A stretch of DNA of 64,000 nucleotides, from assembly GCA_039105265.1 (NCBI GenBank), contig JAPFFF010000017.1:124001-188000 (forward strand), read 5' to 3'. The stretch's first letter is position 1, and every line of letters starts with the position of its first letter. This stretch comes from Tritrichomonas musculus. Lineage: Eukaryota; Parabasalia; Tritrichomonadida; Tritrichomonadidae. The translations under genes and the position numbers were made by a program. The notes under the pieces are model-generated. The model saw nothing but the letters and a program-made list of their open reading frames with translations. It was not told the origin of the DNA and made no database searches. Shown here piece by piece: positions 30,860 through 40,170 of this stretch.

Positions 30860-31411
30860 ATGGCTGGATATAATTGGACAACTACTCAAGAATTATTAGA
30901 TGCTAGACAAATATATTCAAGACAAATCATGGTACCAGGATATTTAGCAAAATTCAAGGCTGCTATTTACGGTACGCAATCAAACACAACAATCACACAT
31001 TATGCTCCAATTGAAGATTTAATTGATGATTTTGAAATAGGAAAACCAGTATTTATTACAGGAAAAGTTTATAAGAATGTTGATAATCAATGGATTGAAT
31101 CAACCGAAAAAGATTCAATAGATTGTATTTGTTCAGTGAAAACTACAGGTACTTGGAAAGAATTTATTGGAATTTGTGTTCGAATTGACGAAGAAAATAA
31201 TTCAATTACTTTTGCAAGTCATGGTGATTATTTGGTCAAAGTTGATGATTCATCAAGGTTTGAAATTGGTGATGAAATTTATATTGATGAAGATAATCAA
31301 ATCAAAGTTCTTGATGAAAATACTCCAATAACATCAAAAATAAGACGTTTAACAATTGGAATCATAACTGCAAAAATAAATGATAATATTGTTTGTGTAT
31401 TCAAAGAGTAA
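30860..31411 (+). CDS. Beta-rich fibre-head-like protein
   Basis: 183 residues from an ATG, dominated by beta-strand and Gly/Asp turns (PVFITGKVY, IDEENNSITFASHGDYLVKV). It sits at the end of the fibre array and could be a distal head or capsid decoration domain. Whether it is a separate gene or the end of the preceding broken region is not certain. Confidence 0.5.
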   Translation: MAGYNWTTTQELLDARQIYSRQIMVPGYLAKFKAAIYGTQSNTTITHYAPIEDLIDDFEIGKPVFITGKVYKNVDNQWIESTEKDSIDCICSVKTTGTWKEFIGICVRIDEENNSITFASHGDYLVKVDDSSRFEIGDEIYIDEDNQIKVLDENTPITSKIRRLTIGIITAKINDNIVCVFKE

Positions 31412-31421
31412 AAGTTCTCTC

Positions 31422-31955
31422 TTATACAACAACATATTTCAAACAAAGATGATAAACATTAACTAAATCATTAAATTCTTTGTTATAAACTTGTTTGAAA
31501 TCTGTTACCATTTCACCATCTTCATTAATTATTTTTATTGCTTCAATTTTTCGAATAGGTGATGCTTTAGATGCACAACATTTAATATCTTCATCAATAT
31601 AAATTTCTACAGATGAACAATTTTTACCTAATATTGTTTTGATTATTTCTTGTAAACTTGCAATTGGTATAATAATACAATTTTTAGATATTAAATTCGA
31701 AATTAAAGCTTTATCTTGATCTAATAATATTTTTGCATATGTTTCTAAAATTAAATATTTAACATCTTTTTCAATTTCATTATTTTTGATATCAGGTAAT
31801 TCAATTTCACGAGTTATAACAATATCTTCTTTCCCATCATCTCTTTTATTAATTATTATATTATTTGTTAAGTTGTTTGTACTTTGACTAGCTGCTGAAG
31901 GCTCTAACGAAATATTAGCATTTACTCCTGCATTCGCTGCTCTTTTCTTAATCAT
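31422..31955 (-). CDS. Unknown protein, convergent with the fibre array
   Basis: 177 residues. The first 40 are low-complexity (Asn/Ser-rich), followed by a compact alpha/beta region with several cysteines around 115-130. No family recognised. It is the first of a long minus-strand run that leads towards the core proteins and polymerase. Confidence 0.6.
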   Translation of the reverse strand: MIKKRAANAGVNANISLEPSAASQSTNNLTNNIIINKRDDGKEDIVITREIELPDIKNNEIEKDVKYLILETYAKILLDQDKALISNLISKNCIIIPIASLQEIIKTILGKNCSSVEIYIDEDIKCCASKASPIRKIEAIKIINEDGEMVTDFKQVYNKEFNDLVNVYHLCLKYVVV

Positions 31956-31975
31956 TTTTGAGTTTCTGAAAAAAT

Positions 31976-32242
31976 TTATGAAATTTGAAAATACTTTTTG
32001 ATGACTAATGTGCGATCTAATGTTTGTTTCATCCTAAATATAATATCTTCAAGTTCATTAAAATCTGTTTCTATTTCTTTTTCTATAACACTTATATTCT
32101 TTGAAATATTCATACATTCACAAGATTCAGTAAAACTATCTGTATTCATAAATGTATCAAATAATTCACTTTTGATTTCACTAAATAAATGTCTTAATTC
32201 TTGTCTATCGTCCTTTAAAGCTTTTGGTAATGATAAAGTCAT
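31976..32242 (-). CDS. Small coiled-coil protein
   Basis: 88 residues (MTLSLPKALKDDRQ... start), helical and charged. A longer frame begins at 32272 but would overlap the start of the divergent gene at 32266, so the inner ATG at 32242 is preferred. Function unknown. Confidence 0.5.
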   Translation of the reverse strand: MTLSLPKALKDDRQELRHLFSEIKSELFDTFMNTDSFTESCECMNISKNISVIEKEIETDFNELEDIIFRMKQTLDRTLVIKKYFQIS

Positions 32243-32265
32243 TTTTTTAAAAATAAATAAAAAGA

Positions 32266-32376
32266 ATGGCATTTGGAAGTTTTAATAAAAAAATTAGTGC
32301 TAAACCAGCAGTCTTATTAAATCCAAGAAAAGATCCAAATATTATTAATAAGCCAATATTTCAACCTTTATCTTGA
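32266..32376 (+). CDS. Tiny basic protein (36 residues)
   Basis: 36 residues, beginning MAFGSFNKKISAK, basic and proline-containing. The start closely resembles that of the pVI-like protein at 20328 (MAFGSWIKKIGEK), which suggests related or similarly targeted peptides. It ends inside the 3' end of the convergent gene at 32361. Small, but the resemblance makes it worth recording. Confidence 0.4.
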   Translation: MAFGSFNKKISAKPAVLLNPRKDPNIINKPIFQPLS

Positions 32377-32597
32377 TTTCTAAAATCATGAAATCGAATT
32401 GGTCCAATTGGATGAAGTGTTTTTTTGGGATATATTTTTTGTATTTCTTTTCGAAGATTTCTATTTTCATTCTTTGGAAAATACATCAATGCCAATGAAC
32501 CTTTTTCATCAAGAAGAAACGGTTTTCTAGAACCATCATCGTCAATAACCCAAATTATTTTCCACTTTGACTTGTGTACATATCGTTGACCTTTCAT
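32361..32597 (-). CDS. Unknown small basic protein
   Basis: 78 residues, with a Trp/Ile/Asp-rich N-terminal part (KWKIIWVIDDDG) and a basic C-terminus. No family recognised. Its ATG is directly adjacent to the stop of the upstream gene at 32598, indicating a tightly packed minus-strand block. Confidence 0.55.
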   Translation of the reverse strand: MKGQRYVHKSKWKIIWVIDDDGSRKPFLLDEKGSLALMYFPKNENRNLRKEIQKIYPKKTLHPIGPIRFHDFRNQDKG

Positions 32598-33731
32598 TTA
32601 TTTTTTTGGTCGACCACGTTTTCGAATTTCTAACGGATTTTTAACTGGTTTTGGTTCATTTTTGTGTTTTCTTGGTTTTTGATCATGACTTCCTTTTGGA
32701 CGACCACCTTTACTTTTGTTTTTCTCCCAAATTTCTCGTAATTCTGGTAGTGACATTTTTTCATTAACATCTATCTTTTTATTTGTTATCTTTTTAATGA
32801 GAGCATTTTTTTCTTTTATTTCATCTCTTTTTAAAGGAGGAGTGATCTGCGGCAAAACAAACGTCTGTCTAACAATTTTGACTGGCTCTTTTGGAACGAT
32901 AACTTCTCCTGTATCAAACATATCAATCGGTTCTGGAATTTTCTCTATCGGTTCTGGCTCATCAAATAATGAAATTTTGCCTTTGATAATTTTTCTTTTT
33001 TTGTTGGAATATTTATTTTTCCATATATCTGTTGTTTGTTCTTGTTTTGGTTCTGGATCATCTTCAAAGAAAAATGCTTCTACATTTGGTTCTGTTTGTT
33101 CAGGGTTGAAATAGTTATATTTTTTGTGTTTTTTTTTATTTTGATAATGCTGATTCATAACTTCCATATATTTTCGTCTTGCTTCTGGTGATGCTTCAAC
33201 ATGAGCTTTTTCATATATTTTTTGAATTAGTTTATCTGTTGCTCTTTCATCTTTTTTGGTTAAAACTCTTGGTTCATAAGTTCTTCCTTCTGGTACTTTA
33301 ATTGGTGATAATGAAGCTTCAAAAGCTAGTTCTTTGACATTTTCTTCTTCTATCGTCCTTAATTTAGGTTTTTTAAGAGTTACTTTTTTTACCCATTTTT
33401 CAAAAGATTCTCGATTTTCCATTAATGGAGGTTGTGGAGTTTCTGTACCAACTGCATCATTTGTTTCTGTTATTGGTGGTTGCACAGGTTCGCTGACAGG
33501 TGGAGGTGGAGGAGGAATTTGGTCATTTGTTTCAGTTATTGGTTTTTTTTTACCTTCGTTCACCTTTTTCTGTTTTTGTTCCTTTCTTTCTCTCTTTTTA
33601 TATACTAGATTATTTGATTCAATTAATTCAATTATTTCTTTTCTTTTCATTGTTTCATTAAAATCAATACCATTTCTTCTTAACAATCTTCGAAGACTAT
33701 CAATTTTAATTCCTTTATATTTTTCTCTCAA
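32598..33731 (-). CDS. Basic SAP/AT-hook core-like protein
   Basis: About 370 residues. The N-terminal region looks like a SAP DNA-binding motif (IDSLRRLLRRNGIDFN... EIIELIESN). A proline run and Glu/Lys-rich linker follow, and the C-terminus has two AT-hook-like sites (GGRPKGS and KRGRPKK). The start is uncertain. Very basic proteins of this type probably coat and condense the genome in the capsid, like adenovirus core proteins; this is inference. It directly follows another SAP-containing gene. Confidence 0.6.
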   Translation of the reverse strand: MREKYKGIKIDSLRRLLRRNGIDFNETMKRKEIIELIESNNLVYKKRERKEQKQKKVNEGKKKPITETNDQIPPPPPPVSEPVQPPITETNDAVGTETPQPPLMENRESFEKWVKKVTLKKPKLRTIEEENVKELAFEASLSPIKVPEGRTYEPRVLTKKDERATDKLIQKIYEKAHVEASPEARRKYMEVMNQHYQNKKKHKKYNYFNPEQTEPNVEAFFFEDDPEPKQEQTTDIWKNKYSNKKRKIIKGKISLFDEPEPIEKIPEPIDMFDTGEVIVPKEPVKIVRQTFVLPQITPPLKRDEIKEKNALIKKITNKKIDVNEKMSLPELREIWEKNKSKGGRPKGSHDQKPRKHKNEPKPVKNPLEIRKRGRPKK

Positions 33732-33753
33732 TTCTTGATTTCTTTGTTTTGCT

Positions 33754-34824
33754 TCAGATAATCGGTTTTGGTTCCGATTTTGGTTTTCTCTGTTTTGTTT
33801 GTTTTGGTATGGTTATTCCATTATCTTTACATTGCTTAATTAATTCTTGTTTCGATAAATTAAAATTGACAAAATATCCATTTTGATTCAATAAATTAAA
33901 CAAATCATCTTTACTCAATGAGTCCCATTTTTGAGGATTCTTTTTTGTTTGTTTCTTCTCTTTCGCATCAACAAAATCTTTTGCTCTAGGAACATTTGCT
34001 CTTGTCTTCGTCTTTTTTGATTTTTTCCCAAATTTACCTTTTGCTATATCTTTCATTGTTTGGGCTAAATCCATTCTTGTTGCATCTGCTGGAATTGGAT
34101 TGAGCTCAACATCTTCTAAGTCTATTGAATTGATTGCATTTAATAAAGTTCCATAAGATAAATATTGATATCGACCTTTTTGAATACAATCTGCTTCATG
34201 TAACCAGATATTTAATTTTTCGTCATCTGTATTGTTATCTACATTATATCCTAATTTTTGTAATTTTTCTATTCTTTTAGCTTTTGGTATTTCACCATAT
34301 TTAGCTATCATTTTATTTATTTTATCTAATCTTTTCTTCTCTTTCGCATCAACAAAATCTTTTACTCTAGGAACATTTGCTCTTGTTCTTTTTGGCTTTG
34401 GCTCATTTTCTTTCGCCTTTTTTGGCTTTGGCTCATTTTCTTTCGCCTGTAACTGTGGTGGAATTCCTCCTTTGAGTACCCATTCCATCTTCTCTTGTTT
34501 TTTCTCTCCTGCTTTCTTTTTTCGTTTCCAAGCTAATGCTGCATTCAGGTCATCAGAATGAGCCTTTTTGACTTCTTGAGCTACAATTTTTGTTCCTTTT
34601 TTCCTTTTTGCCCATTCTCTTGGAGTAAAAACATATTCATGAACTCCTTTGATTACATGAACCAAATTATCAACTGTTTTGATTCTATAATATCTATCTT
34701 CAGTAAAAGAATAACTATCTCCTTTTCCAACATCTGTTCTCATTTTGGCATTTGATATTTGTTTCATTAATTTTTTCGCTTCTGGTGTTGTATTTGATCG
34801 TGTTGTATTCACTTTTTTTGACAT
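33754..34824 (-). CDS. Basic SAP-containing core-like protein
   Basis: 356 residues, very Lys-rich. It has an internal duplication: RANVPR(V/A)KDFVDAKEKK occurs near residues 150 and 280, and KENEPKPK repeats near 130. A SAP-like helix pair lies near the C-terminus (SKDDLFNLLNQNGYFVNFNLSK). Probable role is DNA binding and condensation in the virion. Neighbours on both sides are also basic and DNA-binding, forming a core-protein cluster. Confidence 0.6.
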   Translation of the reverse strand: MSKKVNTTRSNTTPEAKKLMKQISNAKMRTDVGKGDSYSFTEDRYYRIKTVDNLVHVIKGVHEYVFTPREWAKRKKGTKIVAQEVKKAHSDDLNAALAWKRKKKAGEKKQEKMEWVLKGGIPPQLQAKENEPKPKKAKENEPKPKRTRANVPRVKDFVDAKEKKRLDKINKMIAKYGEIPKAKRIEKLQKLGYNVDNNTDDEKLNIWLHEADCIQKGRYQYLSYGTLLNAINSIDLEDVELNPIPADATRMDLAQTMKDIAKGKFGKKSKKTKTRANVPRAKDFVDAKEKKQTKKNPQKWDSLSKDDLFNLLNQNGYFVNFNLSKQELIKQCKDNGITIPKQTKQRKPKSEPKPII

Positions 34825-34864
34825 TTTTACTTACAAAAATAATATCGAATTTCAATTTTTAAAT

Positions 34865-35338
34865 TTAATTCTTTGTTCTTCTTTTATATCCTTTTTTTGG
34901 TCCTGGTTTCTTTCTAGGTGTTCCATCTTTTTTCAATTCTCCTTTCTTTTGTCCTTTATCTTTCCTGGGTGATCTTTCTTTTCCACTTTTCGTTAGTTTT
35001 CTTTGTTTTGGTGGTTTGACTGGACGGCGATGTCCAGTGTTTGCATAATATCTGATTCGACTTATTAATTGTTTAACATCGTCAGTTTCAGCGTATGGAA
35101 TATTCTTCTGATAACAAACCCATCGAAGTTGTTCAATATTATAATTGGAAAAGTCTAACTTTGTTGATCTTGGCTTTCTTCTTGGTTTCTTTGGAGCTGC
35201 TGTTGCTGCTACTACATCAGCTGCTGCTTGCATTGCTTCTCCTGCTTGATTTAATACATTTGCTGCTGGTGCTGCTATTTTTTTTGCCAAATCTTCATTT
35301 ACTTGACGAATTGTGACTGCTTTTCTTGTTCTAACCAT
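34865..35338 (-). CDS. Histone-H1-like basic SAP protein
   Basis: 157 residues. Ala-rich N-terminal segment (about 20-50), central SAP-like motif (YNIEQLRWVCYQKNIPYAET, about 69-88) and a Lys/Arg/Pro/Gly C-terminal tail (RKKPGPKKGYKRR). The composition mimics linker histones and viral core proteins, so genome condensation is likely. Confidence 0.6.
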   Translation of the reverse strand: MVRTRKAVTIRQVNEDLAKKIAAPAANVLNQAGEAMQAAADVVAATAAPKKPRRKPRSTKLDFSNYNIEQLRWVCYQKNIPYAETDDVKQLISRIRYYANTGHRRPVKPPKQRKLTKSGKERSPRKDKGQKKGELKKDGTPRKKPGPKKGYKRRTKN

Positions 35339-35387
35339 TTTTGATTTTTCATTAAATTATCAAAAAATAAAAATATTATTTCTTTTT

Positions 35388-35561
35388 TTATCTTTTTCTT
35401 GTTCTTTTTACTCCTGATCTTTTGATTCCTTTATTTGATCTCGCTTTTCTTGGTGTTGTTGTTGTTTTTCGTGTTGGTTTGCTTCTTTTTCTTATTTGTT
35501 TTTCGATTAAATACAATAATTCTGGCGGGATTTTTGACATTTTCGTTCTTTTTGGTGGCAT
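35388..35561 (-). CDS. Protamine-like small basic protein (57 residues)
   Basis: A 57-residue frame from an ATG, about 40 percent Lys/Arg, beginning MPPKRTKMSKIPPE and ending KRTRKR. It lies between two genes of the same strand in the basic-protein cluster. Its size and composition resemble adenovirus mu/pVII-type DNA-condensing peptides. It was too short for a default frame search. Confidence 0.55.
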   Translation of the reverse strand: MPPKRTKMSKIPPELLYLIEKQIRKRSKPTRKTTTTPRKARSNKGIKRSGVKRTRKR

Positions 35562-35590
35562 TTTTGATTTTGCAAAATTCTAGAAAAAGT

Positions 35591-35839
35591 TCACATCAAA
35601 CCTATTTCCAGTTCTAACTTCTCTAATATAAATTGCTCTAACATATTAATGAAATGAGTATCAATTTGATTAGCAATTCTTAAATTTAAAACAATTCTTT
35701 GATCAAATAGTCCAATTGATTTATTGAATATTTCATTCAACCAATAATTTTTCATTTCTTGTGAATTTGCAAATCTCCATTCCAATATTAAGAATAACGT
35801 ATCATTAATTTCTTTGAGTTCATTCTTGATGTAATTCAT
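35591..35839 (-). CDS. Unknown small helical protein
   Basis: 82 residues, helical and acidic/hydrophobic, with no family recognised. Its start overlaps the end of the upstream gene by about 20 bases. Confidence 0.5.
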   Translation of the reverse strand: MNYIKNELKEINDTLFLILEWRFANSQEMKNYWLNEIFNKSIGLFDQRIVLNLRIANQIDTHFINMLEQFILEKLELEIGLM

Positions 35840-36146
35840 TTTCTATCTCATTAAAATCTTCTTCATTTTCATTTTCCTCTTCTCCATTTTCAGGATCTTC
35901 AAAAGTTTTATTTAAGTTATCAACACTCTTTGATTTTGTTATTTTTCTATTTCCTCCTTTCAAATGTGGTCTTGATGGCCTATCTTTTTTCATCCAATCT
36001 GACCACCTTACTGAAAATTCATTACCTTCATATAAATAATGAATACGAATATCTCCTCTTTTGTAATCATCTAATAATATACAATTTTCTTTAGCCATTT
36101 CTTCTCTCACTTTTTGAGTATTCCAACGGATCCTAGTCTTTGTCAT
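35820..36146 (-). CDS. Unknown protein with acidic tail
   Basis: About 108 residues from the first ATG. A Trp-containing basic region (FSVRWSDWMKKDRPSRPHLKGG) is followed by a Glu/Asn-rich acidic tail. No family recognised. It overlaps the next gene slightly. Confidence 0.5.
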   Translation of the reverse strand: MTKTRIRWNTQKVREEMAKENCILLDDYKRGDIRIHYLYEGNEFSVRWSDWMKKDRPSRPHLKGGNRKITKSKSVDNLNKTFEDPENGEEENENEEDFNEIENELHQE

Positions 36147-36205
36147 ATATTTTTGAGACAAAATAAAAAATTAAAAAAATTAAAAAAGCTTATTGTTTAA
36201 TTAAA

Positions 36206-36388
36206 TCATGCAATTGCAAGTAAGAAATAAATAAAAGTGAAAATGATGTTCATCACAAAGAGAATAACAAGAGTCCACAAACAGCAATTGGGTGGTGGGT
36301 TGGAACAACAGCAATCGCCAGAGTCGTTATCAATTCTTTCACTCTCAGATAATGATATTAATGGTTGAGTGGTTGCTCTTCTTGACAT
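36206..36388 (-). CDS. Small tail-anchored membrane protein
   Basis: 60 residues: a polar N-terminal half, a cysteine/proline patch (CCCSNPPPNCC, about 26-36) and a C-terminal hydrophobic helix (about 37-59) that should span the membrane. The ATG follows the CGGTTTTGACA module and its initiator (36390-36413), giving good support for the gene. Cys patches next to a membrane helix are often lipid-modified. Confidence 0.6.
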   Translation of the reverse strand: MSRRATTQPLISLSESERIDNDSGDCCCSNPPPNCCLWTLVILFVMNIIFTFIYFLLAIA

Positions 36389-36402
36389 TTATAAAAATGG
36401 TC

Positions 36403-36413
36403 TGTCAAAACCG
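36403..36413 (-). promoter_or_regulatory. CGGTTTTGACA promoter module
   Basis: CGGTTTTGACA on the minus strand, then AGACCATTTTTA, just upstream of the membrane-protein ATG at 36388. The sequence AATGGTCTGTCAAAACCG is identical to the copy before the polymerase gene (40116-40133). Confidence 0.7.
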
Positions 36414-36418
36414 CCAAT

Positions 36419-39400
36419 CTAGTATTCAAAATATTTTTCTCTCTTTCCTTCTTTATATGGTGTTGATATTCTTCTTTTGAATTCATTTAAGGTTGATACA
36501 GTCATATTTTTATTCATTTGGAAACATGGTTGACCTTTTGTAAGATCAAATGTTTGTTGATTCCCTTCGTATAAATATTTATATAATTTCATTGGATCAT
36601 TATCAAATTCATTCTTATAAGCATATTTAATAGATTGTTCAGTTAATCCTTTCCCACGAGTCATATAATCAATTTCACCTGTAGAATCTTGTAACTTATC
36701 AATATACATCTTTTTCATCAAAAAGTATGATTCAATTGATTCTGGCATTTCTTTGTGACCATTTATAGTTGGAAAATCTGAATGGAATTGACCTAAATAT
36801 TTACCTATGAGTTCTCGATTATATTTTTCTTTATAAGCTTTTTGTAATTTTGGTAAATCATTTATTTCAATATGCATTGAATCAGTATCCTGATAATAAA
36901 TATGGCAACCAATATCAAATGCAAGACACATCACTTCATTCATGATTCTTTTTGACATACTTAATACATGAATACCTAATAATGAAAAATTAAAATGTTT
37001 ATCAATTGGTCTCAATATTCGAACAGCATGCATATTATTTTGTAATTCAATATCTTCAACAATTTTGTTATAATTTTTGATCCAATAATTATCTAAAGTA
37101 TCTTGATCATTAATGTATTTAAAATCTTTTTCAATAGGTCTTTCAATAGTTTTACCATAACAACTATTCATAATTAATTTATATAAATTTTGTAAAGGAT
37201 TGTCTTGACTTTTATATTCTAATCTTTTCTCAAATATTTTTTGAATTTCTTTTTGGATATGATATTCTCTTTTTCCAGGCCAATAATAACCTCTAATTAA
37301 TTCGAAATCTATTTTTTGAAATTCAATGAGATCTTCTAAATAAATATTATCGACAATCATTTTGAAAGGTTTATCGAATTTATCATCATTAAGGTTACCA
37401 TCTTTTGTTTTCTTAACGATTAATGGAAATGGATAATGTTTATGAATTCCAGTAACTAAAATTTCTACTATATATGCACCTTGTTTTGATAAAAATTCAT
37501 AATTTAATTCTGTTTTGGATATTACTACTGGTTTTCCTTGAACGGTATATAATCTATGAATTGCTGAAGGATATAAACTAACTGCGTCAAAATCTGCTAA
37601 TTTTTCAGTGATATGCCACTTTTTGTTATAAGCAGTCATACATCTACCACCATAAACAGCATATGAACAAAATTTCCTAACAATTCCACCTACTGAATAT
37701 AAATCATGACCATAATAAACTTTATGATTAAATACATCATTAGCTAAAGAAGAAATTGAAATATATTTGAATGGATCGATTTTGAAATCTTGAATGAAAC
37801 CTTGTCTAAATTTAACAAAACTTTCTCTTAATATTCGAACATCTTGATGACAATAAAATAATGCATATTTCCACATATCAAATTCATTATTACTTAAACG
37901 GCATCCCTTAATTTTGTTAATATTTGAACGAAATAATTGATAATCTTGTTCAGTCCATGTTTTATCTTCTTCTTTACCTGCTTCATTAATTTGACCTTTA
38001 TTTGTTCTTAATCTTTCAAATGTATAATATTTGTATGGGAAAATTTCTTTTTCACAAGGAATATTAAACATTAATGGTAGATTAGATAGCTTGCAAGAGA
38101 AAATTGGATAACTATCTTTAAATGTTATCTTTTTGTTCTCAAATTTCAAAGTCATATTAAAACATTGATTTCCTTTAATAATTGATGATAATATTTTTAT
38201 ATTTTGATTATTATTTTGTAAAATCATTCTAATATCATAAGCCAAATTATGAAAATAACAAATTGAATCAGTAGGTAAATATTTCAATAGATTTATATTA
38301 CATTTTTCACCTAAGAATTCTTTCTTAGTTTTCCCATCTAATGAATGTAAACAACATAAGAATGGAATATGAATTTTTGAACTTGTATCAGATTCAAAAT
38401 CACAAAACCAATAAGAAGTTTCTACTTGTTTGATTATTTTTGTTTTTGGTTCAATTAATTTACAACAATATTCATCTTTATATTCTAATGTAGTATTTGA
38501 AATATCTTGATCAATTTCATTATAAAATATTGAATGTAATAAATGTTCTTGTGAATAATTAATTGGAATGAAATAATTTTTCTTAAATAATTCTCTAATC
38601 AAGTTTGAAGAAGTTATAAATGATCTACCTTTTGTCCAATGATCTGTAATCCAATCTTTATTATATTTGTCTTCATCTAACTTTTCAATATTTTTGATAT
38701 AATAATATGTAAATGGAGTCTTTTCTTCGATGAAATAATGTTTTTGATATACATTGAATTTATGAGTTCGTTCTGGTTCAGCTTTTTGTATACCCATATA
38801 TGTTTTTCTTTTACCTTTATCCATTGAACGTACAGATTGTTTTTGAGCAACAGAATTATCATCAATATAAGTTAAATTAAGATGAATATTAAATTCTTCA
38901 CATAAATGATTAATACTACTTTGTGATAAATATCTATTTTGAATCCTTAATCTAATTTGATTTAATAATGATTCTGAATAATTTCCAGTTTGTTGTAAAG
39001 CATAAATGAAACAACAATCATTTAATTCTTCTTTTATTTTCTTTGTCTTTTCATTAATTAAACTATCAAATATTTGTAATCGAACGAGGTAATCAATTAA
39101 TACTTTTGGACAACCAGGTTTTAATAAATATTTAAAGAATCCTCCATCGACTGTATTTTTATGTTTTGGATGTTTTAATATACTAAATTTGATTTGAGAA
39201 AATAATGAAAATTCAGGCAATCTTTGACCTTCTAAATCATATTCCCAACCTGGATTCTTTTCAATTTGATAAATGAAATTCTCTTCTGTTAAATTCTTTA
39301 ATAATTCTTCATAAGTTTTTCCATTTAAAGGTACAGAATGCCATTGACCTCCAACTGAATAAGATAATTTATATTTTTCTGTTGCAGCTAATTCACCTAT

Positions 39401-40090
39401 TTCATTTTCAAATTTCTTTCTTAAGAATGGAAATAATTTCTTTCGACCATAATCATTTAATTGTTCAAAATTAATTCTCCAATCAGTTGGTGAATCATTT
39501 AACATTTTTATATAACCATCAACAATTCTATCTTGATCATTTTCATTATTAATTTTCATGAATTGAATAAATGAATCATCTTTTGAATGAGGTCTAATTG
39601 AATTCTGAATATTTAAGAAATAAGGATCAGTTGTTCTTTTTGGTTCATATTCATTTGATTTTGGCTCTGGATGCGGTGGAACTAATTTTCTCAAAGGTAC
39701 ATTTTGCTCACTAACGGGCATTAATTTTCTCAAAGGTACATTTGGTGGTGCATTTGCAATTATTTCTTTCAATGATGATTTCTCTGGCTCAATTGGTGTC
39801 GATGGTGGGGGTTCAGTAAATTCTTTTTCTGGTTTTGGTTCTGGGGGTTGATTTAAATATTGAGGGAGATTTGAATGAGTTAAACCTTTAACGAACCAAA
39901 ATATTGAATCCCCATTCAATTTCCCATCATAACCATTTTCTTTCACTTTTTGTATAATATACTCATTTAATATTTCTTTACTCCGATCCCCATTCTTTTT
40001 AGAGAATTCTTTAAACGTTTCTTTACCATTCGTTAAGAGATTATAAATCTCCATTAATCTGTTAGGATTCGCTCTAATAGTTGTTGTCAT
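36419..40090 (-). CDS. polB: Protein-primed family B DNA polymerase
   Basis: 1223 residues. The 3'-5' exonuclease motif is seen as CDFESD (about residue 563). Polymerase motif A is DFDAVSLYPSA (about 833), motif B is KLIMNSCYGKT (about 977) and motif C is YYQDTDSMH (about 1068). DTD, inserted segments and the long N-terminal extension match the protein-primed polymerases of Polintons, which copy linear genomes from a terminal protein. The first 150 residues are proline/glutamate-rich. It is the largest minus-strand gene and has the CGGTTTTGACA module upstream. Confidence 0.95.
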   Translation of the reverse strand: MTTTIRANPNRLMEIYNLLTNGKETFKEFSKKNGDRSKEILNEYIIQKVKENGYDGKLNGDSIFWFVKGLTHSNLPQYLNQPPEPKPEKEFTEPPPSTPIEPEKSSLKEIIANAPPNVPLRKLMPVSEQNVPLRKLVPPHPEPKSNEYEPKRTTDPYFLNIQNSIRPHSKDDSFIQFMKINNENDQDRIVDGYIKMLNDSPTDWRINFEQLNDYGRKKLFPFLRKKFENEIGELAATEKYKLSYSVGGQWHSVPLNGKTYEELLKNLTEENFIYQIEKNPGWEYDLEGQRLPEFSLFSQIKFSILKHPKHKNTVDGGFFKYLLKPGCPKVLIDYLVRLQIFDSLINEKTKKIKEELNDCCFIYALQQTGNYSESLLNQIRLRIQNRYLSQSSINHLCEEFNIHLNLTYIDDNSVAQKQSVRSMDKGKRKTYMGIQKAEPERTHKFNVYQKHYFIEEKTPFTYYYIKNIEKLDEDKYNKDWITDHWTKGRSFITSSNLIRELFKKNYFIPINYSQEHLLHSIFYNEIDQDISNTTLEYKDEYCCKLIEPKTKIIKQVETSYWFCDFESDTSSKIHIPFLCCLHSLDGKTKKEFLGEKCNINLLKYLPTDSICYFHNLAYDIRMILQNNNQNIKILSSIIKGNQCFNMTLKFENKKITFKDSYPIFSCKLSNLPLMFNIPCEKEIFPYKYYTFERLRTNKGQINEAGKEEDKTWTEQDYQLFRSNINKIKGCRLSNNEFDMWKYALFYCHQDVRILRESFVKFRQGFIQDFKIDPFKYISISSLANDVFNHKVYYGHDLYSVGGIVRKFCSYAVYGGRCMTAYNKKWHITEKLADFDAVSLYPSAIHRLYTVQGKPVVISKTELNYEFLSKQGAYIVEILVTGIHKHYPFPLIVKKTKDGNLNDDKFDKPFKMIVDNIYLEDLIEFQKIDFELIRGYYWPGKREYHIQKEIQKIFEKRLEYKSQDNPLQNLYKLIMNSCYGKTIERPIEKDFKYINDQDTLDNYWIKNYNKIVEDIELQNNMHAVRILRPIDKHFNFSLLGIHVLSMSKRIMNEVMCLAFDIGCHIYYQDTDSMHIEINDLPKLQKAYKEKYNRELIGKYLGQFHSDFPTINGHKEMPESIESYFLMKKMYIDKLQDSTGEIDYMTRGKGLTEQSIKYAYKNEFDNDPMKLYKYLYEGNQQTFDLTKGQPCFQMNKNMTVSTLNEFKRRISTPYKEGKREKYFEY

Positions 40091-40122
40091 GTTAACTTTC
40101 TTTTACAATAAAAATAATGGTC

Positions 40123-40133
40123 TGTCAAAACCG
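40123..40133 (-). promoter_or_regulatory. CGGTTTTGACA promoter module before polB
   Basis: Minus-strand CGGTTTTGACA about 33 bases upstream of the polymerase ATG, followed by AGACCATTATTTTTA. It is nearly identical to the module before the gene at 36388. Confidence 0.7.
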
Positions 40134-40170
40134 TTAATTAAAAAGAAAATGTTTATTTAGGTTGAATAAA

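Noticed and set aside
33334-33738. Glycine-rich and hydrophobic plus-strand frame
   Set aside because: Antisense shadow of the basic SAP/AT-hook gene; no promoter module and no independent support.
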